Source: Ailurus styani
Lineage: Eukaryota > Chordata > Mammalia > Carnivora > Ailuridae
Assembly (NCBI GenBank): GCA_002007465.1
Contig: LNAC01000781.1
Coordinates: forward strand, 387,383 to 451,382
Direction of reading: 5' to 3'
DNA length: 64,000 bases
Positions within the stretch are counted from its first letter, which is position 1. Each line of letters opens with the position of its first letter. The position numbers were made by a program, and so were the translations under genes. The notes below the pieces were generated by a model, which worked only from the letters and a program-made list of their open reading frames with translations, was not told the DNA's origin and did not search any database. Positions 34,701-44,210 of the stretch are shown here, in pieces.

Positions 34701-36340
34701 AAGATTAGCACAGGGTTGTTGATAATTTACTAATAATCTGCATAAAGTTTCTAGCATAGTCTTAATGAAGTATAATGGCAAATATCCAGAAACATGCTTC
34801 ATTAATGCTGAGCACACAATATTGGTATTATGAAGTAAGAATAAAATAACATTATCTATGAGCAGAATTTGTTTATGTTTTATAGTTCTTATGTTAAGTT
34901 TCTTTGATGAATATATTTTAAAAATACACAAAGGATTTTTTTCATTTTTAAATATTTATAATGGCATTACAATGCCTTGTCAATTATCCAGATAATATGA
35001 AATCTAGAAATACAGTCAGAAAATTAAATAACTTATGTTTTCAGATATTATTTGGATCTTTTCCAAATTTATTAAATATTACAGAAAAGTTCATATAGCA
35101 AAGCATTAATTAATCTTCAGATGAAGAGAAATCAAATAATAAATTTTGTGGCTCAACCCTTTACATTTTTTTGAGAATTTACCCAGAAAACTAATTTTCT
35201 TTCCCAAGGGCATGCAATTATTTGTTGGTGGGGGTGGAAAAAATAGTGTCCGTCATATTTTCTCACTTTATTACTAGTTAGGGAGATAGAATGACTACAA
35301 ATATGTTCCAATTTCTAAAAGTTCTGTGCCTTCTAAATTGTTCCACACAGAAGAGTATGTATAGTATTAAAATTCCTAAATAAAGAAAATTTACTGCTAT
35401 ATTTCCACAAGTCTGCAAGACAATGAAAAGTACAGTTTAACTCTGCCTATATTCATTGAATATTTATTATAAGCAAAAAATGATATGTCACCAGAACTTA
35501 TTTATCTTATAACTGGAAGTCTGTACCATACACAGATTTTAAAAATTAATAGTATCTAAAAATGAGAAGTTGATATATATTTTCAAGGCATTTTGCTTAA
35601 AACCAAGGAATATTGCTGAGAAAAAGAGATTTTATAACCATAACCACATTTGATATTTACCTAAATGTGAAAATTTGCTTACCAGTTACCTAAACTGTGC
35701 ATATCGGTTAACTTAAGATGAACATCTGAAAATTAAAAAAAAATACTAAAACAAGTACCTAGTTATTCTCTAATAAAATTTTAAATCAAGTGAATTTAAA
35801 GGACTTATACATAAATATATATCGTACTGGGGAGATTTTTTTTAAGGCACAGTAATTATCATTCATGCTTTTAGAAGTAATTCAGAACAGAGGTTTTTTT
35901 GTTTTTTTGTTTTGTTTTTTTGCTTTTCAGAGGGAAGAGTTATGTTTTCCATTCTCTTACCCTTCAGGCTTGGAAAACTGCCCTGACTTGAGGTATTCTA
36001 ACCCCTGTCATATAATATTACTCTGGCAAGGTCAACTGTTGCAAACTTTCCCAGGATCAGAAACTGATTCTTAATCCCTGTTGAAAGATACAGCTGGCTG
36101 ATATGAGTTGTGAGATAAATACAGATACATTGATGCTGTGGTCAACACTTGTAAGCCCTCTGCTTTATTGCCTCTCACTTGAAGCAGAGAATTATCAAGT
36201 ATCAGGAATGTAATGAAACTACAAGTTTTGTAAGAGGCAGGTGAGTGTTTGTTATCCTGACATCTGAAATCTAAGAGCAAGAATTCTTAGCATTTACTTG
36301 TTATAAAACAAATGTAAGACTCGTTAATATAATGGTCAAT
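34701..36340. other. 1.6-kb block without recognisable repeats
   Basis: AT-rich, with a T/G-rich run at about 35892-35922. No gene, RNA or repeat that I can support. Confidence 0.4.
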
Positions 36341-37049
36341 AATTCAAAACTAAGTTTAAAAAATAAACCTATAGTCTATAGCTAATATCATGCTTAATAG
36401 TAAAATGAGAAATAAGGCAAAGATGTCAACTTTAACCACTGTTACTCAGTATGGTACTGGAATGTCTAGATAGTTAATAAGGGAAGAAAAGGAAAGAAAA
36501 GACATACAAATAGGAAAGGAAGTGTAAAATTTTCCCCATTTGCCAAGGACATTATAATCAACATAGAAAAATCCCAGAAATCTGCAAAACAAAAACAAAG
36601 ACCAAAAACAAAACTTCCTAGAGCTAATAATGAGTTCACCAAGATCTCAGTATACGAAATCAACATACAAAAATGTATTTCTATATAGTGGGAATAAACA
36701 CATGGGAACACATGCAAATAAAATCAATACCATTTATAATATCTTAAAAAATGAAATACATAGGTATAAAAATAATAAGACATGTATAGTATTTGTATAC
36801 TGAAAATTATGAAACACTGATAAAAGGAAACAAAGATCTAAGTAAATGAAAAGACATGACCATTTCTATGATTTTGAAAATTCAATGTAGTAAGGATGTT
36901 GACTCTCCCCCAACTGATTTATAGGTATAGAGTAATTCCTATCAAAATCCCAGTAACATATTTTGTAGATATTAAAAAGTTTACCCTAAACATTATATGA
37001 AAAACCAAGGAAACTAGAATAGCTAGACCAATTTTGAGAAAGATGAATA

Positions 37050-37246
37050 GGGATGACTGGGTGGCTCAGTTGGTTAAGCAGCTGCCTTTGGCTTATGCCA
37101 TGATCCCAGGATTCTGGGATCAAGTCCCAAGTCCCTCATCAGGTTTCTTGCTCAGAGGGGAGCCTACTTCTCCTTCTACCTGGTGCTCCCCCTGCTTGTG
37201 CTCACACACACTCTCTCTCTGACAAACAAATAAATAAAATCTAAAA
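37050..37246 (+). mobile_element. SINEC, older, inside L1
   Basis: Head GGGATGACTGGGTGGCTCAG with GTTGGTTAAGCAGCTGCC, tail CAAATAAATAAAATC. Approximate duplication GAAAGATGAATA / GAAAATAATGAATA on the two sides. Confidence 0.93.
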
Positions 37247-37465
37247 AGAGAGAAAGGAAGAAAATAATGAATAAAATGGGATGGCTCTCTAACCAATTTT
37301 AAGTCTTACTATTTAGCTATAGCAATCAGATAGTGCAGAATTTACAAAGGATAGATACATTGATCTATGAGACTGAATAGAGGAAAGATAGCCAATCACT
37401 ACCACAAAAATACAGCCAATTGCTTTTGTAACAAGGCACGACAATCTATTAAATGGAAGAAGAAT

Positions 37466-37635
37466 TGGGGTGCCTGGGTGGCTCAGTTTGTTGAGTGACC
37501 CACTCTTGATTTCTTCTCAGGTCATGATCTCAGGGTCCCGGGATTGAGACCCGCATCAGGCTATCCACTCAACAGGAAATCTGCTTGGGGATTCTTTCTC
37601 TCTCACACACGCACACAAACATAAATATATTTTTT
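37466..37635 (+). mobile_element. SINEC, inside L1, short tail
   Basis: GGGGTGCCTGGGTGGCTCAG head. The 3' end is decayed to CATAAATATATTTTTT. Target-site duplication AAATGGAAGAAGAAT at 37451-37465 and, with one change, 37636-37650. Confidence 0.94.
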
Positions 37636-37794
37636 AAATGGAGGAAGAATAGTTTTCTAAAATTGCTGGAACAATTGGATAAATATTGACAAAAACCAAA
37701 ACAAAACAATATAAAAAACAAAAAGCAACAATAACAACGAGTCAATCTAAACCTCACATCTTATACAAATATTAACTCTAAATGGATTAAATAT

Positions 37795-38003
37795 ATTTTT
37801 TTATTTTTTTTAAAGATTTTATTTATTTATTTGACACAGAGAGAGAGATTACAAGTATGCAGATGCAGGCAGAGAGACAGGGAGAGGAGGAAGCAGACTC
37901 CCTGCTGAGGAGAGAGCCCAGTGCGGGCCTAGATCCCAGGACCCTGAGATCATGACCTGAGCCGAAAGCAGAGGCTTTAACCCACTGCACCACCCAGGCG
38001 CCC
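37795..38003 (-). mobile_element. SINEC, antisense, inside L1
   Basis: Complete antisense copy ending CACCCAGGCGCCC. Target-site duplication TGGATTAAATAT at 37783-37794 and 38004-38015, perfect. It is the only minus-strand SINEC of the four in this L1. Confidence 0.96.
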
Positions 38004-38171
38004 TGGATTAAATATTTAAGTGTAGAGTAAAAAACCAGTAAAACTTATAGAAGAAAATATAGGAGAAAATATGGAGGACCCACGAGTAGGTGAAGAATTC
38101 TTAAACAGAAAAAGAAAAGCATAATAAAAAAATTAATAAACTTACTTAATCAAAATTAAAGATACTGCTGA

Positions 38172-38345
38172 GGGGCGCTTTGGTGGCTCAGTTCGTTAAG
38201 CATCTGCCTTCCAGGATCCAGCCCCAAGTTGCACTCATTGCTCAGTGGGGAGCCTGCTTCTCCCTCTCCCTCTGCCTCCTACTCCACCTGCTTGTGTTCT
38301 CTCTCTTTCTCTGTGAAATAAATAAATAAAATCTTAAAACAAAAT
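38172..38345 (+). mobile_element. SINEC, inside L1, internal deletion
   Basis: GGGGCGCTTTGGTGGCTCAG head, but the part between CATCTGCCTTC and CAGGATCCAG is deleted. Target-site duplication AAAGATACTGCTGAG / AAAGATCCTGTTAAG at 38157-38171 and 38346-38360, two differences. Confidence 0.94.
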
Positions 38346-38468
38346 AAAGATCCTGTTAAGATGATAAAAAGGCAATTTAAAATGGGAGAAAATATTTTCA
38401 AACCACATATCTGAAAAAGGACTGATATTTAGTGTATATGTAAGCTCTCAAAATTTAATAGTAAACAT

Positions 38469-38470
38469 AA

Positions 38471-38502
<32 letters not shown>

Positions 38503-38508
38503 ACTCAC
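38469..38508. repeat. (CA)n microsatellite
   Basis: About 20 CA units, interrupted by CG and CT units near the right end. It lies in L1 sequence. Confidence 0.95.
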
Positions 38509-39587
38509 AATCTGATCTGAAATTGGGCAAAAGACATGGAACATTGTACCAAAAAAAAGAATATACAAATGGCATATAAGAACATAAGCATATAACAAAA
38601 TATTCAACACCATTAAACATTTAGTGAAATGCAAGTTAAAACCATGATGAGATTACAGTTAATATAAGTTTAAAAATAGTGACAATAGCAAATCTGGTTA
38701 GGATGTGGAGAAATTTCTTCATTCAGAGATTGCTGGTAGGAATATAAATATAAATGGTGTAGCCACTCTGAAAAATATTTTGAGAATTTCATTTAAAAAA
38801 GTACACTTTTTGTACAATCCAACAATGCCATTCCTGGTCATTTATCCCAGAGAAATGAAAACTCACATTCACATACACAAAAACATATTCTACCAAGGTT
38901 CACAACAGTTTTACTTTTCATAATCCCAAACTGGAAATGGCCTTAAAAACTGTGGCACATCCCCATGGAAAGCAGTATATCATAGACTACTACACAGTAA
39001 TGAAAATGAATGAAATGTTGGTACACACAAAAACCTGATTAAATATCAAAAGAATTATATTGAGTGAAAAAAAATCTCCAGAGATTACATATTGTATGAT
39101 ACCACTTACATAAAATTCTTGAAATGATAAAGTTATAATGGCAACACAGATTCGTGATTAACTGGGGCTTGGAAGAGAGGGATAAAGGACAGCTGTCATT
39201 AATGAAGGAGTAGCCTGGGAGAAATTTTTGTGGTGATGGAGTAATTCTGTATCTCAATTATGGTAGTGGTTAAATAAACATATACATGCAGTAAGCTTGT
39301 ATAGAAGTTTACACACAAAAAACGAGTGCATGCAAAACTGCTGAAATCTGAATAGGTATGGGGATTGCACCAATGTCAATTCCCTGCTTTTGCTACTGTA
39401 CTACAATTGCTTGTTGTTGCCTTTGGGGGAAACTGGGTGAACAGTATATACAACCTCTCTACCACTTTTGTAATTTCCAGTGAATTTATAATTATTTCAG
39501 GTAAAAAGTTAAAAACACACTAAGTAAGAATAAAAACAACAACAACAACAAACAATATCAATAATGTTAAGATAGAGGAATATGCAA

Positions 39588-39768
39588 GGGCGCCTGGGTG
39601 TCTCAGTCGTTAAGCGTCTGCCTTCGGCTCAGCTCATGATCCCAGTGTCCTGGGATCTAGCCCCGCATTGGGCTCCCTGATTGGCGGGAAGCCTGCTTCT
39701 TCCTCTCCCACTCCCCTCTCTTGCTGTGTCTATCTCCTTCAAATAAATAAATAAAACCTTTTAAAAAA
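39588..39768 (+). mobile_element. SINEC
   Basis: GGGCGCCTGGGTGTCTCAG with a GTCGTTAAGCGTCTGCC head and standard tail. It sits just past the end of the L1. Duplication ATAGAGGAATATGCA / ATAAAGGAATATACA on the two sides. Confidence 0.95.
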
Positions 39769-39865
39769 TAAAGGAATATACACAAAAATTCATCACTGCT
39801 TTCATCCCAGGCAGCGTAGGCTGGCTAGAGGTACATAGATGTGGCTATAGAATACTTTGACACTA

Positions 39866-39925
39866 AGCTTTGCGCAGTGGCAGTATCGTAGCCAATGAGG
39901 TTTATCCGAGGCGCGATTATTGCTA
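39866..39925 (+). pseudogene. RNU4-ps: U4 snRNA 5' fragment (retroposed, 3'-truncated)
   Basis: Nucleotides 1-60 of U4 snRNA, starting exactly at the RNA 5' end (AGCTTTGCGCAGTGGCAG) and stopping at TTATTGCTA. I see no difference from my memory of mammalian U4 over this stretch. It keeps the U6-pairing 5' region and the 5' stem-loop that binds the 15.5K protein, but lacks the rest of the RNA, including the Sm site. The perfect 19-bp target-site duplication ATAGAATACTTTGACACTA lies at 39847-39865 and 39926-39944. There is no poly-A tail, and AT at the U4 3' end may be shared with the duplication. A reverse-transcribed fragment, not a working gene. Confidence 0.97.
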
Positions 39926-39944
39926 ATAGAATACTTTGACACTA

Positions 39945-40444
39945 GTACAAATAAAATAACATAAATAGATACAATATTTACAGTACCATAAGTTTAAAGA
40001 AACTGATTAAAACAAAATTACAATTCTGAGGCTAGCAGAGACTTGTTTCCCCTGGATAAGAAACACCATGAGATATCAGATTTGCACCGTAGATTTGGGA
40101 ATCAGTTTAATATTCACTCAGTGAAAAATAACAAGCTTCAGATAATTATTTTATTTATAGGAATATTATTGCTCTTAATAATGATATTTATAATAAAAAA
40201 TCATGTGTGTATCCTCCATTAGTTTTTTTTATGAGTCTCAAGGGATCTATAAATAAATCATGCCTTGTTAATCCTATCAAAGTTTGCAAGATGCCCCTAA
40301 CATACATAGTGAAGATTAAATTGGAGTTCATAGATTTAGTAAATGGAAAAAATTATAACCCATATTTTCTAGTTTTAATTTCAGAATTTCCTTATTGCTA
40401 GATAAGTCTGACTCCAATGGCAATAGATAGCTTTCATTTATAAA
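39945..40444. other. Unassigned non-coding sequence
   Basis: 500 bases, AT-rich, nothing recognised. Confidence 0.4.
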
Positions 40445-40458
40445 AAATAAAATTTTGC

Positions 40459-40675
40459 GGGCGCCTGGGTGGCTCAGTGGGTTAAAGCCTCTGCTTTCGG
40501 CTCAGGTCATGATCTCAGGGTCCTGGGATCGAGGCCCGCGTCGGGCTCCCTGCTCAGCGGGGAGCCTGCTTCCCCCTCTCTCTCTCTGCCTGCCTCTCTG
40601 CCTCCTTGTGATCTCTCTCCCTCTGTGAAATAAATAAAATAAAATCTTTAAAAAAAAAAAAAATAAAAAAAAAAA
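40459..40675 (+). mobile_element. SINEC, very young
   Basis: Nearly the same as the copy at 172-365, with only about four differences by eye, and a long A/T tail (A13 TAAAA...). Target-site duplication AAATAAAATTTTGC before the head and repeated at about 40678-40691, perfect. The overlap of A-rich tail and duplication makes the right end uncertain by a few bases. Confidence 0.97.
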
Positions 40676-40914
40676 TAAAATAAAATTTTGCAATTCTGTT
40701 ACATTGTAATAAAGACAAAGTTATTTACAATGAATGTTTACAGTGAATTATTTACAATTATGACATTTCTATACTTACACATTCTTTGGGTTTGATTCAT
40801 AAGGCTTAATATTTAAAATATAAGTACATTGAAAAACACATTCTTTAATAGAACTTTGGATAAATAAATTACTTTGTAATTGAAGAATGCTCACATTTAA
40901 GAACCTTTAAAATC

Positions 40915-41120
40915 AGGGCGCCTGGGTGGCTCAGTGGGTTAAACCTCTACCTTTGGCTCAGGTCATGATCTCAGGGTCCTGGTACTGAGCCCCGCATCTG
41001 GCTCTCTGCTCAGCGGGGAGCCTGCTTCCTCCTCTCTCTGCCTGCCTCTCTGCCTACTTGTGATCTCTCTCTCTCTCTCTCTCTCCGTCAAATAAATAAA
41101 TAAAAATCTTTAAAAAAAAA
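40915..41120 (+). mobile_element. SINEC, young
   Basis: GGGCGCCTGGGTGGCTCAG head with GGGTTAAACCTCTACC, an (CT)n middle and A11 tail. Target-site duplication AAGAACCTTTAAAATC at 40899-40914 and, with one change, 41121-41136. Confidence 0.97.
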
Positions 41121-41136
41121 AAGAACCTGTAAAATC

Positions 41137-42330
41137 TTGTACATCTTTATTTGCAGTTTGGATCACAAAGTCACAGAAAATAGCATAGCATTTTATTTTA
41201 TACAAGGAGTAAAACAATTCATATGAGATATAGAAGCAGGCAATTTATGTTATTCTGCTTTAGTAAAAGCATAATGAAGGAGCAATAGGCATGATGACGG
41301 TCAGTGTCTCAAAAGCACATAATAAAGATCAGTGAAATATTTAGAAAGACTATGTCAACTCTAAAATTATTCTTATCATACGTTATACCAAATTGAATGT
41401 GGAGAACATAATAGACTATAATGAAAAGGCAATGATTCACTAAAAGATGAAACTAAATAAGATGATAAAATGTATTTTTACATAGAAAATAAACAGAAAT
41501 AGCTGCAGTCACCAAGAAAATGCTCCTCCTCAGATTGGTTACTTCTCCTTGGATATGACATTTCAGTTCCCACATGTCAGTTGGCATTTTTTATCTTGAC
41601 ACATTACAGTCTTAAACCTATGACCTTCCAGAGAGTTTAGCAGAGTCAGAACTATTACCACAAAGATAAGGGGATAATTTAGTTTTTCAGATATGGTTTG
41701 GATAAATGTCAAGATAACCTATTACCAATGTAAAAACTCAAATGGAGAGCACTTTCAAAAAGTTCCACTTCATGATATAAGGAATAAGACCGTTTGTGAT
41801 CAGTATTTGATGAATAAAAGAATATTTTGACTGATCTTTTTTTTCTATTTGTAAGTTCCACAATGTGAATTCAACTGGGATGTAAAAATCTGATGACTTG
41901 ATATTTCAAGATTCATTAAGCCTGGAAAATTGTGAATTCATCACTGGAGGAATTTTTTGTTTACTCATCAGTTCACTGTACTGCTCTCCAAATGACTGGT
42001 TAATAGAAGCCAGCAAAAAAAGTGCATTTACATTTATCTCTATAATAACAAAGAGCAACCTAATAAACAATAGGACCAAGAACTAAATTTGGTTCTAAAA
42101 CTTAAAATAAATAATGAAGGAGGTTAACAAGTAGAGCCAATAAATTAAGATTACTAGGTGAGCTTTAGGTCACAGTGGGTTAAGATCACTCACATTCTTC
42201 AATATAAAAAGGGCAGGATTAGTAGCTTGAGAACAGGGTCTTTGGAAAAAGAAATATCAGAGTTTGAGTTGCTGTATTCATTTGCCATAAACGAGAGCAA
42301 TGTATCTTTTATTTCCAAGTCCAAGGTTCC
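41137..42330. other. 1.2-kb block without recognisable repeats
   Basis: No element or gene recognised. Confidence 0.4.
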
Positions 42331-42450
42331 TAATCTGTATAAGTGTGTCATAAGACCAGTTTCATAGGAATGTTGTCAGATTTCAGTGAATTAATCTATT
42401 ACAGTCTTTTTAAAAACACCTAGCACAAAATAATTAACTATCAGTAAGTC
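42331..42450 (+). mobile_element. MIR 3' part
   Basis: CATAGGAATGTTGTCAGATTTCAGTGAATTAATCTATTACAGTC...ACACCTAGCACAAAATAA follows the MIR 3' half (CATAGGGTTGTTGTGAGG onward). Confidence 0.68.
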
Positions 42451-42980
42451 TTAGATATTTTGAGTCCTGCATTATCCCCAGAAAAATGGAAAACTGTTAA
42501 GATTCCCTAGACAAGTACATCCTCTTAGTCCATTTCTATTGATAGACACCTAATCTGATAGTTTTGGGGGGAGAATTGAGAATAAAACACAGATGATTTT
42601 ATTTAAAAATTAACCTCTTCAGGTGCAAAGCTGAATTTGCTCTTTGCAAAATGTCTGTTTATAGTTACATTGTTATAACATTAATAGTTTTTCTGTAAGC
42701 AGTTTGGTAGTGGAACTGAACATAGTTTGGGGTTAATGTTGATTTTACTACACAATAAAAATTATTATAGATCTAATCATATTATAAAAACTAGCATGCT
42801 TTTTATGGAAAATTTGAAGTGCAAGAAGGGAGAAAATTAGATCCACTTACTATAGTTTATGGCCTGCTATTTTTTTAATTTATTTTTTCATGAACATTTT
42901 TCCATGTCATTAAATTCTCAACAAAATCCTCACTTTTTAATGGCAGCAAAACAAATCCAGTGAATTCTGCAAACTATTTT
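42451..42980. other. Unassigned non-coding sequence
   Basis: Includes 42860-42960, TTTTTTCATGAACATTTTTC...CACTTTTTAATGGCAGC, which looks like a trace of very old L1 3' text. Not secure. Confidence 0.35.
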
Positions 42981-43147
42981 ACAAGCTTTGTAGCTTCTTT
43001 GAATCCTAGTTTCCTTGTCTGCAGCTTGATGGTGATAATAATAACCACCCCAAAGGCTTAGTGTGAGGACTAAATGAGGCAATGTTTGTAAAAAGACTGG
43101 AATGGTAAGCTAGAATGCATTATACAAATGTTAGTTATTATTAGCTT
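42981..43147 (+). mobile_element. MIR
   Basis: TTTGAATCCTAGTTTCCTTG...GATAATAATAACCACCCCAAAGG...GTGAGGACTAAATGAGGCAATG...TACAAATGTTAGTTATTATTA is a well-kept MIR core and 3' end. Confidence 0.85.
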
Positions 43148-43477
43148 TGTGAAGCTATAAAGAAGAAGGAACAAAAAATGTGATGGGGTGGATATTGGCA
43201 GAAAAAAAAAATCCTTGACTGACTATTATTTTATAGCTCTTTCCTACTTCAAGAGGAGAAATGGATTTTGTTAGAGGCTTTGTCTTTTTTGTTTTTGTTT
43301 TTTTACTTCTATGTTAGTATTGCTACAACATAAGTAGAATAAACCCTCCAAAAAACATAGAAGGTAGAAGAAAAGTCAAAGCCTAAAGCAGGCAGAGAGC
43401 AAGAAGTACAAAGATTTACATCAAGTGGTTACCCTCTTTTAAAGGATTAAAACATATTAAATCAGATTCATTCAAAT
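43148..43477. other. Unassigned non-coding sequence
   Basis: Nothing recognised. Confidence 0.4.
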
Positions 43478-43618
43478 ATTTTTATTTTTTAAATTTTTAT
43501 TTACATTCCAGTTAGTTAACACACTTGTAATATTAGTTTCAGGTGTAAAATATAGCGATTCAACACTTCCATGCTGTGCTCCTCACATCAAAAATAAGGA
43601 TTCTTCATCCTACTGTAA
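43478..43618 (-). mobile_element. Carnivoran L1 3' end, antisense
   Basis: TTTACATTCCAGTTAGTTAAC...AATATTAGTTTCAGGTGTAAAATATAGCGATTCAACACTTCC is the antisense of the carnivoran L1 3'UTR end. Cut on the right by a SINEC. Confidence 0.87.
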
Positions 43619-43626
43619 CTCCTGCA

Positions 43627-43629
43627 TTT

Positions 43630-43684
<55 letters not shown>

Positions 43685-43686
43685 TT
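43627..43686. repeat. (TTTA)n microsatellite
   Basis: About 14 to 15 perfect tetranucleotide units forming the antisense SINE tail. Likely variable in length between individuals. Confidence 0.97.
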
Positions 43687-43758
43687 AGGTAATCTCCATG
43701 CCCATTCTGGGGCCCAATGAATGGCTAAACTCACTACTGAGATACCTAGGTGCTCCAG
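43627..43758 (-). mobile_element. SINEC, antisense, old form with long (TTTA)n tail
   Basis: (TTTA)n at 43627-43686 followed by TAGGTAATCTCCATGCCCATTCTGGGGCCCAATG...GAGATACCTAGGTGCTCC, the antisense of an older short SINEC type that differs from the main type in the window. Duplication CTCCTGCATTT / CTCCTGTATTT at 43619-43629 and 43759-43769. Confidence 0.8.
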
Positions 43759-43769
43759 CTCCTGTATTT

Positions 43770-44104
43770 CTTTGACTAAATTCAGTATTCAAAAATGTTC
43801 ATTTGGGGAGGGGAATATTTTAAATTTATAATTATGGGTGAATGGTCTAAAAAAGAATTTGTCTAAAAAATCTCTTGACAGTATTTCTATCATAGTAAAA
43901 TGCAGAAAAACATGAGGATGGTTTCTCTTCTATTATTTCTTGGGAGATTTTAAACTGTTGAAATATGTCAAAGAGCCACACAGCCAGTTTTATTGTTATG
44001 TACAACCATTCACTTTACCTTAGTAAAGTTCAATATAACAAAAGATAAGCCTTGTGTACCAAAAGCAAATCATATGTATATATTATGTTGAATGATAAAA
44101 GACT
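43770..44104. other. Unassigned non-coding sequence
   Basis: Nothing recognised. Confidence 0.4.
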
Positions 44105-44210
44105 GAGTTCAACCGCCAATTCTGCTAGTTCTGCTACCAATTTAGGCAATGACCAGTAGCAAGCCAATTAATCATCTCTGCCTCAGTTTCTATTTTTATA
44201 AAATAAATTC
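44105..44210 (+). mobile_element. MIR-like fragment
   Basis: GAGTTCAACCGCCAATTCTG...GCAAGCCAATTAATCATCTCTGCCTCAGTTTC keeps the MIR order but is diverged. Confidence 0.6.

Larger units (their letters stand above)
36341..39545 (+). mobile_element. L1M, sense: ORF2 C-terminal half and 3'UTR, four nested SINECs
   Basis: Colinear old L1 text, starting in the reverse-transcriptase region (GCTAATATCATGCTTAATAG), through AGAATAGCTAGACCAATTTT, AACCTCACATCTTATACAAA, GGTTAGGATGTGGAGAAAT and CCAACAATGCCATTCCTGG, to a 3'UTR ending near TATAATTATTTCAGGTAAAA with an (AAC)n-type tail at about 39530-39552. About 2.4 kb is L1; the rest is four SINECs at 37050, 37466, 37795 and 38172. 5'-truncated, with all frames broken. 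Confidence 0.87.

Noticed and set aside
39866..39925. Possible functional U4 gene
   Set aside because: Only nt 1-60 are present. The 3' stem-loops and Sm site are missing, and flanking direct repeats show retroposition. No snRNA promoter elements were seen upstream.
43627..43686. Regular repeats considered as a possible CRISPR-like array
   Set aside because: The tract is a tetranucleotide SINE tail with no spacers, and the host is a mammal.
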